A stretch of DNA of 46,899 bases from Brevinematales bacterium (GTDB lineage: Bacteria; Spirochaetota; Brevinematia; Brevinematales; GWF1-51-8). The notes under the pieces were generated by a model that saw only the letters and a list, made by a program, of their open reading frames with translations, ran no database searches and was not told where the DNA came from. The translations under genes and the position numbers were made by a program. Shown in pieces: positions 26,501-34,852 of this stretch. Every line of letters starts with the position of its first letter. Position 1 is the first letter of the stretch. The stretch spans positions 1 through 46,899 of the forward strand of contig JABLXV010000033.1 in the NCBI GenBank assembly GCA_013177895.1, read 5' to 3'.

Positions 26501-27698
26501 GAAAAGCAAAATTATTTTCAAGAACGAAGTCCTTCCCACCACATCGGGCGATATGGTACTTAACGGGTATATCGACACCAGTCATATACCCATATCCTAT
26601 ATCGACGTACAGATATCGCCCCAAAAAAATAAACTGGCCGAGTTCATTCTCGATGTCGATACTCCGCTGATGAAAATCCAGGGGAACCTCAAGATTAATA
26701 CGGTCCGCGTCTACGGAAATCCCCCTGTACTGAATCTTACCGGGGACGTGGTCGCGCAGAATTTGTTCTTATCGATAGGACTGAACGGCGGAGGCGGGGG
26801 AGGGCCGTCGACCGACCCATACGACCTGTTCGCGCGCCTGAAGTGGAATTTACCGATCAAGGTGGGTAACGGCGTGCGGTTTGCGAATCAGTTGATCGAT
26901 ACGACATTGGTATCCGGGGAGGATCTGACGATACTCGGCTCGCTCTGGGATAACACGTTTACCCTCAAAGGCGAGGTATCGGTCACGCGGGGCACGTTCA
27001 GCTATATCGGGCGCGATTTTATGATACAGACCGGAGTCGCGAAGTTTTCCGGGAAGCCGGGATACCCTCTGCCGTTTATTTCGCTCAACACGCTATCCCG
27101 CTATAAGGACGCGGACGGCGAGAATATCGAGGTCTTTTTGACGTTCGAAGGGGATATCACCGACATCAAGCTGAAAGATTTTTACTCGATTCCCGACCGT
27201 CCGAAGAGCGATCTGTACGGATTGCTCGGATTCGAGAATACGGCCATCAATACGACGAACGAGGCATGGAGCGAAGTCGGCAAGAAACTGGTCGTGAGCG
27301 GCATCGGGATGGCGGACGATATTTTAATATTCAATCCGATATCGATGGCGATGCGGAAAACGCTGGGGCTGGACTTTTTTATGATACGCAGCGGCATTGT
27401 CGAAACAATGACGAAGGGGATGCTTTACGGGAGCACGAATCTCGACCCGCTCAGCCTGATCGGCGGCACATCGTTCAGTATGGGGAAATACCTTTTCTCG
27501 AACCTGTTCCTCGAGTATGAAATCACCCTTGAGCGCGATCCGTTATCCCAAATCGGAATAAAAACCACTCACTCCGTGGGGCTTCTGTTCGATTTTTATA
27601 ATTTCAATTTCGGCGGACATTTCCAGCCGATTGTCGACGCCGTAAAATCGGATAATTATGAGTTCACGTTCGAATTCAACGTCCACCAGAAATTCTAG
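23559..27698 (+). CDS. tamB: TamB-like translocation and assembly module protein
   Basis: This 1379-residue protein has one N-terminal membrane anchor (about residues 7-28). A very long run of beta strands forms an AsmA/TamB-type groove across the periplasm, and a C-terminal DUF490 domain is present (about 1090-1375, with 'FTLKGEVSVTRGTFSYIGRD' and a barrel-like last segment). The family links the inner membrane to BamA-type proteins and acts in outer-membrane protein insertion and phospholipid transport. bamA follows 173 bp downstream and no tamA is seen, so BamA may be its partner. The ATG lies 19 bp after the LPP20-like gene with a weak ribosome site. Confidence 0.88.
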   Translation: MKALKYIIASVVILALVYFGLMGVIHLILDKNKTAIETQIADVLGVQKVNIEGFMNLPFISVEANGFSLVMDDGSYAYVDSAVIRYSVLRYLQFGGIAAAITGVKVGSVSLFSTIPQIQSMIDALQRGETNSDAKPSPIESINVDIHSVNVKLGLIGKISSDLNIKDIRLEFKPNRLSIFADMKANVFLSTNIEYLNADTSVAFEFTDLSNRIGTGKLDLNDIDFGGMKLFSEQELRFAMQSNDISFDWDDPALSNFITVEKDSLTFKLSRPFLIDNKKYAEYNLFEYIFPTNQYVMETSVEYRNDKFTLITAVKSTDLKKTFGEMTAYEENERFYVKGYIDTPKYGLIKADVYFKKDAQLPDGTVEMHDIAFMDGLKFGGLATVVSASNSVTARIKGLQMNGGTIGNAGVTITIQTNGIVDIKSLKGSYQAFVDGAITNTDFRIQIRLKEALGAFVVKNIHMDFFNLGKGKYNGNAVLYTKDEVFYIDGDLQGYYAGGKIIDTTVRLSNSYLNFYTLNFPKNQIFLKGGLDFNSPDKIHTIIKFSGDLNWVYRHYLPTKGIVTIDNDKGMVNGRFDLGGLISVGIYGTGPWLNVGINLHSYPMKRFDFPGFLSGQADLRFYAGSLWGVKFDLDYPLDKNNKFKLVLRSEKKKGGGDIMVDHCALTLNEDTLLSTTGWMNEDGKRLKGKIEFVRGFLTFDASYDDIFGSMSIHDFGVKNLIKKGQDYYLTLGMTFRGKLTDPDMHGSALVYQIVSSPNTPKKTILTVEDLSKVNNVYSAQNLRYYDRDFSFSANGKMILRKDGMYVSANGKISLLGTIDGIYDLVYNSKNDNQTLSYRINSIKMNEISMGAIEGGVIVDGNQYKFYRLANKNGVNGIIIDKGGQTQVNLDILSEKISGTIVYNVKNNKVESSAINLSADLKLFSFLKFLRKIDGKAQLNLTASGSGSDPQFNGELKISDFSVVMDYTKTAIQNQNITLSIQKSKIIFKNEVLPTTSGDMVLNGYIDTSHIPISYIDVQISPQKNKLAEFILDVDTPLMKIQGNLKINTVRVYGNPPVLNLTGDVVAQNLFLSIGLNGGGGGGPSTDPYDLFARLKWNLPIKVGNGVRFANQLIDTTLVSGEDLTILGSLWDNTFTLKGEVSVTRGTFSYIGRDFMIQTGVAKFSGKPGYPLPFISLNTLSRYKDADGENIEVFLTFEGDITDIKLKDFYSIPDRPKSDLYGLLGFENTAINTTNEAWSEVGKKLVVSGIGMADDILIFNPISMAMRKTLGLDFFMIRSGIVETMTKGMLYGSTNLDPLSLIGGTSFSMGKYLFSNLFLEYEITLERDPLSQIGIKTTHSVGLLFDFYNFNFGGHFQPIVDAVKSDNYEFTFEFNVHQKF

Positions 27699-27727
27699 TC
27701 CTATCTTATAATAATCTATTCAGTAAT

Positions 27728-27756
27728 TTGACCTCCTGTAAAAAATTAACTACAAT
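27728..27756 (+). promoter_or_regulatory. Predicted promoter for bamA
   Basis: TTGACC at 27728-27733 and TACAAT at 27751-27756 are 17 bp apart. They leave a leader of about 110 nt before bamA that contains a GACGC/GCGTC pair near 27827-27848, perhaps a small hairpin. Confidence 0.6.
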
Positions 27757-27871
27757 ATTATCCTGCGATTTCAGTATTTTAATATCTTCTAACCGGTTCG
27801 GGAACGCCTCTCTCCAATGTAAGAGGACGCATGACCGGGAAAGCGTCTAGTTATCTATAGGAGTGCTGTGA

Positions 27872-30319
27872 ATGAAGAAAGCCCTTACCGCGCTATTTTT
27901 ACTTATCATGCCGGTTTTCCTTTTCGCGAAAGCGCCGGAATTGAAAAACCCCAGTATAAAGGAAATCAGGTTCGAGGGAACTATCATTACGGTAAGCTCC
28001 AACCAGATACTGAAACTTTTGCCCTTTAAACAAGGGGACGCGTTCAAGGAAAAACTCTTCAACGACGCTATTAAAACACTCGCGGACCCGCGTCTCAGCC
28101 CCTTCAACGGCGACGTCAAGGGATACCTGAAAGATACCCCGGACGGCGTTATCCTGACGTTCGTTCTGCATGAAAACCCGTTAATCAATAAGGTGATCTT
28201 CGAGGGAAACAACTCCATTAATAAAAGCGACCTGTCGGATATTATCCCGATGGTCGAGGGAATGCATTATAACACCGACGACAAACTGACGTCGATCCAG
28301 CGTATCAAGGACAAGTACCTCAACGAAGGATTTATCGAGGCGAGTGTGTCCGCCAGTCTCGTGCCTGTGGATATCAAGCAGAATAAGTACGACATGGTGT
28401 TTACCGTCAGCGAGGGCAAGAAGATAGTCGTCGAGAAAATCGAGGTCGCGGGCGCGGCCGAAGTGAATTCCGGCGAGGTCAAGGGCGTGATGAAAACGAA
28501 GGAACAGGTATTCATCCTCCAGAGCGGAATCCTGAATATGGAAGATTTTTACGGCGATAAAGAACGCATCGGTATGCTGTACCAGCAGAAGGGCTATCTC
28601 GATATAAAAATTACCCGTTTTGAATGGAAGATAGAGGAACTCGGGGACGACAAGCATAAAGCGATCGTGGTCTATGTCGGATTGGTGGAAGGCCCTAAGT
28701 ATTATGTCGGAGATATCACGATCACGAATAACGTTCTCTTTTCCGAAGAGGACCTGCTGAAATTTATCGAGCTGAAACCGAACGATGTGTACGATAAAGT
28801 GAAGATCGATATCGGCCGGTATATGATATACAATAAGTACAGCGATAACGGGTATCTTTACGCGAATGTTTCCTACCAGATGATCAAGAACCCCACGAAC
28901 TTTATGGTCGATACGGTGTTCTATATCCATGAGGGCGAACGCGCCCATATCGAATCGGTAACATTGAACGGCAACACTAAAACCAAGGATAATGTGATAC
29001 TCCGCGAAATGATATTCGACGAGGGCGAGCTTTGGGTGCAGACTAAAGTACGGCAGAGCTATGAGAAGCTGGTGCAGCTTCAGTACTTCGGTAACGTGAA
29101 CTTCGTCCCGCAGCCGGGAAGCGCCGAGGGGCTTGTCAATATCGATATACAGCTTGAGGAGCAGCGCACCGGACTGATCACGTTCGGTATCGGGTACGGT
29201 ACCGCGAGCGGATTTAACGGGACGGCGCAGATTTCGGAAAATAACTTCCTCGGCACCGGAAGAGTCGTAGCGTTCAAAGGGGAGTACGGTGAAAAGCGGC
29301 AGCTGCTGGAATTATCGTTCACCGAACCGTGGCTTTTCGATACCCCGACGTATCTGTCCATTTCCTTCAGCTTCTCGCGTTACCTCTACGATAACATCCC
29401 CGTCGACGATAATCATGACGGTATTATCGACGGGACGAATATCAACTATGTCAGTAACAATACCGTTTCGCTTCCGTCGTTTATCTCGACCAATAAGTAT
29501 TATAAGCAGGCTTTTTCCTTCGGGCTGGAAATAAAAAAGCGGTTCGGAGTATACTGGGACGGATTCCTCTCATACGGGCTCAGCCTTTACCGCGATATGG
29601 ATGCGAACTTTAAAAACCCGTTGATTCTGAGCTCCACCTGGCAGCCGAATACATCTCTATCCAATTCGCTTACCCACGATTATACGTTTAAAAATACACT
29701 GGGTCTCGGTTTTAACTGGAACTCCACCGACCACCCGCTCAATCCTTTGCGCGGTATACTGGGATTCCTTTATCTTTATAATAACGGCGGTCTCCTCGGC
29801 GGGGATATCCATTATATCCGCGCGAAATACGGCCTGAGCTGGTATTGGAACCCGTTCTGGAAACTGGTTGTCGCGTTGCACGGATCCGGCGAGTTTATTA
29901 TGCCTCAGTTCTACTCGCAGCCTGGCGGGACGAAATTTCAGTACGATACCTCGGATATGCTCTACTTCGACGGGGTCTATGAAATGCGCGGATGGATGAA
30001 TTACCCGTACCGCGGCGAGGCTAAGGCATTCTACAGCGGCGAACTGCGTTTCGAGATATACGGCCAGGAATTATGGGGAGTGTTCTTCCTCGATATGGGA
30101 AGCCTGTGGAGTAAATATACTGAATGGACGTTCGAGCCGAATAATTATCTGTTCAGCTTCGGGTTCGGTGTAAAATTGAATATCCCGGGTCTCCCGATAC
30201 GTCTTTATCTCGCCCGGAAAGGCGGATTCGATAATACTTCGATGTCATGGAAGCTGGAAAAGAACCAGTACCTGCTCGATAACTGGCAGGTGGTGTTCTC
30301 GATACAGGGATTATTCTAG
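27872..30319 (+). CDS. bamA: BamA outer-membrane protein assembly factor
   Basis: The protein is 815 residues. A signal peptide ends near 'FLFAKAP'. Five POTRA domains follow, opening at 'IKEIRFEG', 'INKVIFEGN', 'VEKIEVAG', 'VGDITITNN' and 'IESVTLNGN'. The 16-strand barrel starts near 'GLITFGIGYGTASGFNGT' and ends in Phe ('SIQGLF'), the usual terminal signal. The loop-6 motif appears as MRGW in place of VRGF/Y. BamA inserts beta-barrel proteins into the outer membrane. It is followed 13 bp later by two Skp/OmpH genes, the classic arrangement. The start has GGAG at good distance. Confidence 0.95.
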   Translation: MKKALTALFLLIMPVFLFAKAPELKNPSIKEIRFEGTIITVSSNQILKLLPFKQGDAFKEKLFNDAIKTLADPRLSPFNGDVKGYLKDTPDGVILTFVLHENPLINKVIFEGNNSINKSDLSDIIPMVEGMHYNTDDKLTSIQRIKDKYLNEGFIEASVSASLVPVDIKQNKYDMVFTVSEGKKIVVEKIEVAGAAEVNSGEVKGVMKTKEQVFILQSGILNMEDFYGDKERIGMLYQQKGYLDIKITRFEWKIEELGDDKHKAIVVYVGLVEGPKYYVGDITITNNVLFSEEDLLKFIELKPNDVYDKVKIDIGRYMIYNKYSDNGYLYANVSYQMIKNPTNFMVDTVFYIHEGERAHIESVTLNGNTKTKDNVILREMIFDEGELWVQTKVRQSYEKLVQLQYFGNVNFVPQPGSAEGLVNIDIQLEEQRTGLITFGIGYGTASGFNGTAQISENNFLGTGRVVAFKGEYGEKRQLLELSFTEPWLFDTPTYLSISFSFSRYLYDNIPVDDNHDGIIDGTNINYVSNNTVSLPSFISTNKYYKQAFSFGLEIKKRFGVYWDGFLSYGLSLYRDMDANFKNPLILSSTWQPNTSLSNSLTHDYTFKNTLGLGFNWNSTDHPLNPLRGILGFLYLYNNGGLLGGDIHYIRAKYGLSWYWNPFWKLVVALHGSGEFIMPQFYSQPGGTKFQYDTSDMLYFDGVYEMRGWMNYPYRGEAKAFYSGELRFEIYGQELWGVFFLDMGSLWSKYTEWTFEPNNYLFSFGFGVKLNIPGLPIRLYLARKGGFDNTSMSWKLEKNQYLLDNWQVVFSIQGLF

Positions 30320-30332
30320 GGAGGCGGATGTT

Positions 30333-30920
30333 TTGATAAAAGGTTGGGTGTTTGCACCGGTTCTTCTCATCCTATTTGCTGCGGCTCAGAATTTTTATGG
30401 TTTTGGGCAAATGAAGCGTCTTGTCAAGGTAGGTTATGTTGATCTGGAATCTGTCAAGAACAATTTCCCTAACATTGAAGATATTAAGAAAAAAATCACT
30501 GATGAAACTACCAAAGTCGAGGCGGAGATTACCGTCAAGCAGAAAACGTTAGCCGATCTCGAGAAGGATTATCAGCAGAAATCCGCGACGCTGCCCCCCG
30601 AACAATTGAAACTGCTTGAGATGAAAATCGATACTGCGCGGAAAGAACTGACCTACTATGTGAAATGGGGCGAGGACTACATTGCATCGATCAAGGATCG
30701 TCTGATAACGCCCGTGAAGATAAAAATAAATAAATACATCAAATTGGTCAGTATCGATCAGGGATACAGCTTCGTTTTCATAAAAGGGTCGGATATGGTG
30801 GCTTACTATGATGAAAAATACGATGTCACCGGGCACATCCTATATAAGCTGAAAGTGGATTTAAAGGATGAGAAAATAGTTATATTACGCGAATGGAAGA
30901 AAAAAAATAAAATTAAATAG
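30333..30920 (+). CDS. Skp/OmpH family periplasmic chaperone (first copy)
   Basis: The protein is 195 residues if started at the TTG at 30333, which follows GGGAGGCGG and gives a complete signal peptide (hydrophobic to about residue 25). The next in-frame ATG (about 30411) would remove it. The mature part has the OmpH layout: 'VGYVDLESVKNNFPNIEDIKKK', a long charged coiled coil (about 50-120), then a return to 'GYSFVFIKGSD'. Skp trimers hold unfolded outer-membrane proteins for BamA. It lies 13 bp after bamA. Confidence 0.88.
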   Translation: MIKGWVFAPVLLILFAAAQNFYGFGQMKRLVKVGYVDLESVKNNFPNIEDIKKKITDETTKVEAEITVKQKTLADLEKDYQQKSATLPPEQLKLLEMKIDTARKELTYYVKWGEDYIASIKDRLITPVKIKINKYIKLVSIDQGYSFVFIKGSDMVAYYDEKYDVTGHILYKLKVDLKDEKIVILREWKKKNKIK

Positions 30921-30949
30921 AATCTTGTATTTCGGTTAGGAGGAATGAT

Positions 30950-31492
30950 ATGAAAAAAACTATTTTCAGCCTGATGGCCATAATGTTTTTAGCCAGCGGC
31001 GGGTTTGCCGCCGATGAGAATAAAAGGCTGGTACTGATAGGGTTTGTCGACGTCGAGGAAGTGGTCAAGTTCTACCCCGGTATCGAGGATGTCAAGCAGA
31101 AGATCAAGGTTGAGAAGGATAAATACCAAGTCCAGATCAACAAGCTGAAGGAAGAGATCGCGATCATGGAGCAGAACTATCAGCAGAACTTCAACTCGAT
31201 GACCGACGAAGAGAAGGAACGCCGCGAAGCCGAGATCCAGTATAAGAAAGAAACCCTATACGAATACATCGACGACGCGAATAAGAAGCTCGACGCGTTG
31301 AAGGAAGAACTGACCGGCCCTATTTACGCGAAAATCAGCGCGATTATCGAACGGGTCAGTAAGGAAAAGGGTTATAGTTTCGTCTTCAAGAAATCAAGCA
31401 AGGACATACTTTATGTCGATAAAGAATTCGACCTTACTCCCGACGTCATCGAGCGTCTCAAGAAAGAATTGCAGTTAGAGGACAGGGACTAG
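30950..31492 (+). CDS. Skp/OmpH family periplasmic chaperone (second copy)
   Basis: This 180-residue paralogue of the preceding gene has a signal peptide ending near 'GGFAADEN', then 'IGFVDVEEVVKFYPGIEDV', a Glu/Lys-rich coiled coil (about 50-115) and 'EKGYSFVFKKSSKDILYVD'. The two copies are clearly diverged, so they may serve different clients. The ATG follows AGGAGG. The HD-GYP-like gene begins 30 bp downstream, so it probably shares the transcript. Confidence 0.9.
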   Translation: MKKTIFSLMAIMFLASGGFAADENKRLVLIGFVDVEEVVKFYPGIEDVKQKIKVEKDKYQVQINKLKEEIAIMEQNYQQNFNSMTDEEKERREAEIQYKKETLYEYIDDANKKLDALKEELTGPIYAKISAIIERVSKEKGYSFVFKKSSKDILYVDKEFDLTPDVIERLKKELQLEDRD

Positions 31493-31522
31493 CCGAAATT
31501 ATAGAAGGCCGGGGCGGTATCA

Positions 31523-33070
31523 ATGGAGACAGGCGGGCAAGAATCTGCTTTTTCTCAGCAAAATGTACTTGAAATAGATAAAGTACAGTTAAAACCCGGG
31601 CAGGTTTTATTTGAGGAAATCCCGAACATACCCGGAATGAAATCGGGGTATGTTCTCTCGATCAGCGACATAGAAAAAATCCAGCGTTCGCCAAAAATCA
31701 CATCGGTAAAGATACTCCTGATAGAAAAGGCCTCCGATCTGCCACCCACCGCGCCGCACCGTTCGCGTACCGAACTCAAGGACGAGATACAGAAGCTCGA
31801 CCTGCCCGACCTTGAGAAGCGGAACTCCCTTTATGACCGGGGCCTCGGCGAACGTGTCGAGCAGCTTGTCGGATTGAAGAAGGAATTTATCCGCGGCGAG
31901 AAGTACCATGAACGGGTGGATACGCACCGCGAAGACAACATCAAAAAATTCCACAGCACCCTGAAAACTATCCATACCCAGCAGAAAGAAGAGACCATGC
32001 AGGCGATCGCCGTATTCGCGAAAAGCGCGGCGGATATCGACGGGCTGAGCGAGATCGACGGCCTCGATCTTCAGGCGCTGGTCAATAAGCTCGACCGTTA
32101 TGAGCGCAATATCAAGTATTTTATGGACGCGGTGGAACGCGAGAATATGATTATCACGGCGTTTATCGAGGAGATAGTGCTCGACTTTATCAACGACGTC
32201 GGGTTTCAGCTTGCCCGCGGGTTGTTTTCGGCAATTTCCAAAAACGAGCATTACTCCAATTTTATTATATCGCATACCCTTCAGGTGATGATAGTCGCGC
32301 TGATCACCGCGATAGAAATGTCTAAAATGATTACCGAGAAAACGGCCGAGATGAAACATAACGACCTGAATACGTTCCTGGCGATCGGTAAAAAATCCTA
32401 CCAGCTGGAAGATTTAATCAATCTCGGCATCGCGGCTGTTCTGCACGATATCGATATCAAGATACGGGTTCCCGACCTGACCTATAGTTATAACGGCGGG
32501 TATGAGTGGGATTCGATTATAGATACCCACCCGACTAACGGGTTTCACCTGGTCAAACGGCTCGGGCTGAGTTTCGATGTCGAACGCGCGGTCTTCCAGC
32601 ACCATGAGCGTATCGACGGGTCGGGATTCCCTAACGGGACATTGCCCCGTTTCTTTTCGAAATATACTCCTGTTATCATGTTCGCCGAGCATTATATCGA
32701 ATCCACCACCCCGAATCCGTTCGTCGATAAGTATTACTCGCCGCGCACGGCGCTTGTGGAGATTCTCAGCAGACAGAGGCATCAGCTCGACGGCGACAGC
32801 ATCTACGCGTTTATCCGCGCCGCGTCGCTTTTCCCCATCGGGACATGGCTCCTCCTTTCCGACGGGAATATCGGGATAGTGTACGATATCAACAAGGAGC
32901 TTCTGGAACGGCCTATCCTGAAAGTATTTTTCGACAGGAGTCTCCAGCGCGTGAATCCGTTCATGGAGGATTTGTCGAAGTCGAATGTTCAGATAGTCAA
33001 GCCGATAGACCTGAGCTCAATACGGAAAATCGCGGGCGGCCCGCTGAATTTTATCTTTTCAAACACTTAA
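31523..33070 (+). CDS. HD-GYP-like domain protein 1
   Basis: The protein is 515 residues and cytoplasmic. The N-terminal part (about 15-70) resembles the DUF3391-like region before HD-GYP domains; a helical middle follows. The HD domain spans about 240-420, with 'SHTLQV' near 250, 'LHDIDIK' near 306 and 'HHERIDGSGFP' near 358. HD-GYP enzymes hydrolyse cyclic di-GMP. The usual HDxGK reads HDIDI here, so the lysine is absent, and the third motif is GFP rather than GYP. The late 'vaD' aspartate is replaced by 'FAE'. Activity is uncertain. A conserved C-terminal extension 'LLSDGNIGIVYD' follows. It is the most divergent of three tandem copies and is likely co-transcribed with skp. Confidence 0.78.
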   Translation: METGGQESAFSQQNVLEIDKVQLKPGQVLFEEIPNIPGMKSGYVLSISDIEKIQRSPKITSVKILLIEKASDLPPTAPHRSRTELKDEIQKLDLPDLEKRNSLYDRGLGERVEQLVGLKKEFIRGEKYHERVDTHREDNIKKFHSTLKTIHTQQKEETMQAIAVFAKSAADIDGLSEIDGLDLQALVNKLDRYERNIKYFMDAVERENMIITAFIEEIVLDFINDVGFQLARGLFSAISKNEHYSNFIISHTLQVMIVALITAIEMSKMITEKTAEMKHNDLNTFLAIGKKSYQLEDLINLGIAAVLHDIDIKIRVPDLTYSYNGGYEWDSIIDTHPTNGFHLVKRLGLSFDVERAVFQHHERIDGSGFPNGTLPRFFSKYTPVIMFAEHYIESTTPNPFVDKYYSPRTALVEILSRQRHQLDGDSIYAFIRAASLFPIGTWLLLSDGNIGIVYDINKELLERPILKVFFDRSLQRVNPFMEDLSKSNVQIVKPIDLSSIRKIAGGPLNFIFSNT

Positions 33071-33098
33071 AAATATTGCGAAAAATTTAAAAATATTC

Positions 33099-33127
33099 TT
33101 GCGAACTTCATCGTAATGTATTATACT
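33099..33127 (+). promoter_or_regulatory. Predicted promoter for second HD-GYP-like gene
   Basis: TTGCGA at 33099-33104 and TATACT at 33122-33127 are 17 bp apart, 29 bp before the ATG. Confidence 0.6.
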
Positions 33128-33156
33128 GAATAGAAGAAAGTGGGGTTAAACAGGAT

Positions 33157-34710
33157 ATGGAAGGATTTTCGCATCTTTCGGTTCCTATTGCCGAGCTGCG
33201 TGAGGGGATGGTCCTGAATCAGGACCTGACGCACACGGTGGGCTTACGGCAGGGACGCGTATTGACTACGATCGACATCAAGCGGATACGGGAACTTCGT
33301 CCCGTACCTATACTCCAAGTTGTCATTTCTCACACGCTCCGTTCTCAAATGAATATACAGGTTTCCGACGATGAATCCCGTAGGCTCGGTAACGAGCAGG
33401 GTAAAGCGGCGCTCAAGTCGATCCAGATCGAGCATTACCGTGAAGTGCTCGGGGAAACCGATACCCGGAAGGCATTGGAGGATAAGACGCTCGATGTGAC
33501 CCTGCGGAGTCTGGTCGAGAAGAAAAAATCCGTTATCCGCGGGGAAGAGAATATCACGGCGTACCAGGCCTATAAGAATGCGAATATCGATAAATATATC
33601 AATTCCGTCAAGACTGCCCAGACCACCGCGCCGAAGGATACGATTAATATCATCGAGCATTACGCTCAATCCCACGCGGATATGGAATCGCTATCCAGCG
33701 TGGACGCGCTCGATACGAAAAAGATTGTAGTACGCAGCGATTCATATGAAGTGGATACCGAGCATTTTCTCGATGCGGTGCTGAATAAAAAATCCGTCCA
33801 TACGGCGTTCGTCGAAAATCTGGTCGTCGATTTTCTGGCGGATATGGGGTACGAACTCGCTCGCGGTATGCTCGTGTTTCTTTCGCGTAACGAGTCGAAG
33901 CGCGCGTTCATTTCGTCGCATTCCCTGCAGGTGATGATTATTTCGCTCGTGACGGCGATCGAGCTGACGCGAATGATCAATAAAAAGTCGGAATGTTTGG
34001 ATTCCGGCGACCTGTCGACATTCCTGTCGATCAGTAAAAAGACCTTCACGCTGGAGGAATTGGTCAACCTCGGGATTGCGGCGCTCCTGCATGACGTGGA
34101 GTTTCGCAAGCAGGTTCCCGACCTGAAGGCCGACTCCGTATTTTCGATGCAGCAGCAGTCGATTATCGATCTGCATACCAGTAACGGCTACCATATCGCG
34201 AAAATGCTGAACATCGATTTTGAGGTGCAGCGCGCGGTATTCCAGCACCACGAGCGTTACGACGGGAGCGGATATCCCAGCGGACTGCATCCGCGTTTCT
34301 TCACGAAATACACCCCGATACTGATTTTCGCCGAGCATTATACGGAAAGTGTCACAAAAAACCCGTTTTTCGATCGGGTATTATCCCCCCGCGATACGGT
34401 CGTGCGTCTTTTATCCGCCGAACGGGCGAAATTCGACGGCGATATCACTTACGCCTTCCTGAAGGCAGCGTCGTTATTCCCTGTGGGGGGATGGGTACTA
34501 TTATCGGACAACCGGATCGGACTGGTGCGCGCGGTCAATTCCGAAAAACTGGATAAGCCGACCGTCGGCGTCTATTTCGATCAAACTTTTAATAAAATCT
34601 CTCCCGAAGAAATTAACCTCTCGAAGAGCGCGATTGAAATCGTCAAGCCGTTATCATGGGATATAGTCCGAAACGCGGTCAAAGGCCCGATCGATTTTAT
34701 CTATCATTGA
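33157..34710 (+). CDS. HD-GYP-like domain protein 2
   Basis: The protein is 517 residues with the same layout as its two neighbours. It opens 'LSVPIAELREGMVLNQDLT', the typical N-terminal module of HD-GYP proteins. The HD part has 'SSHSLQVMI', 'LHDVEFRKQVPDL' near residue 310 and an intact 'HHERYDGSGYPSGL' near 361. The lysine of HDxGK is again missing (HDVEF), and 'IFAEHYTES' replaces the usual 'vaDvfdA'. The conserved substitutions argue for an altered rather than randomly decayed site. Close to protein 3 throughout, so that pair is a recent duplication. It has its own promoter, whose -35 (TTGCGA) is like that of the next copy. Confidence 0.8.
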   Translation: MEGFSHLSVPIAELREGMVLNQDLTHTVGLRQGRVLTTIDIKRIRELRPVPILQVVISHTLRSQMNIQVSDDESRRLGNEQGKAALKSIQIEHYREVLGETDTRKALEDKTLDVTLRSLVEKKKSVIRGEENITAYQAYKNANIDKYINSVKTAQTTAPKDTINIIEHYAQSHADMESLSSVDALDTKKIVVRSDSYEVDTEHFLDAVLNKKSVHTAFVENLVVDFLADMGYELARGMLVFLSRNESKRAFISSHSLQVMIISLVTAIELTRMINKKSECLDSGDLSTFLSISKKTFTLEELVNLGIAALLHDVEFRKQVPDLKADSVFSMQQQSIIDLHTSNGYHIAKMLNIDFEVQRAVFQHHERYDGSGYPSGLHPRFFTKYTPILIFAEHYTESVTKNPFFDRVLSPRDTVVRLLSAERAKFDGDITYAFLKAASLFPVGGWVLLSDNRIGLVRAVNSEKLDKPTVGVYFDQTFNKISPEEINLSKSAIEIVKPLSWDIVRNAVKGPIDFIYH

Positions 34711-34794
34711 ACGCTTCATTCATCATTGATATATATCATTTTTATTACTTTATATAGCGCAAATATTCTAATATATAAAAATACAAAAAAATCC

Positions 34795-34823
34795 TTGCGG
34801 AAAAGATTCTTCAATGCTAAAAT
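34795..34823 (+). promoter_or_regulatory. Predicted promoter for third HD-GYP-like gene
   Basis: TTGCGG at 34795-34800 and TAAAAT at 34818-34823 are 17 bp apart. The 34711-34794 stretch before it is AT-rich with no gene. Confidence 0.55.
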
Positions 34824-34852
34824 AATACTGTCGGATGCTATAGGATATAATT

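Noticed and set aside
28181-28948. Long minus-strand open frame inside bamA
   Set aside because: Antisense shadow with His/Asp-rich content and no ribosome site; bamA motifs are intact on the plus strand.
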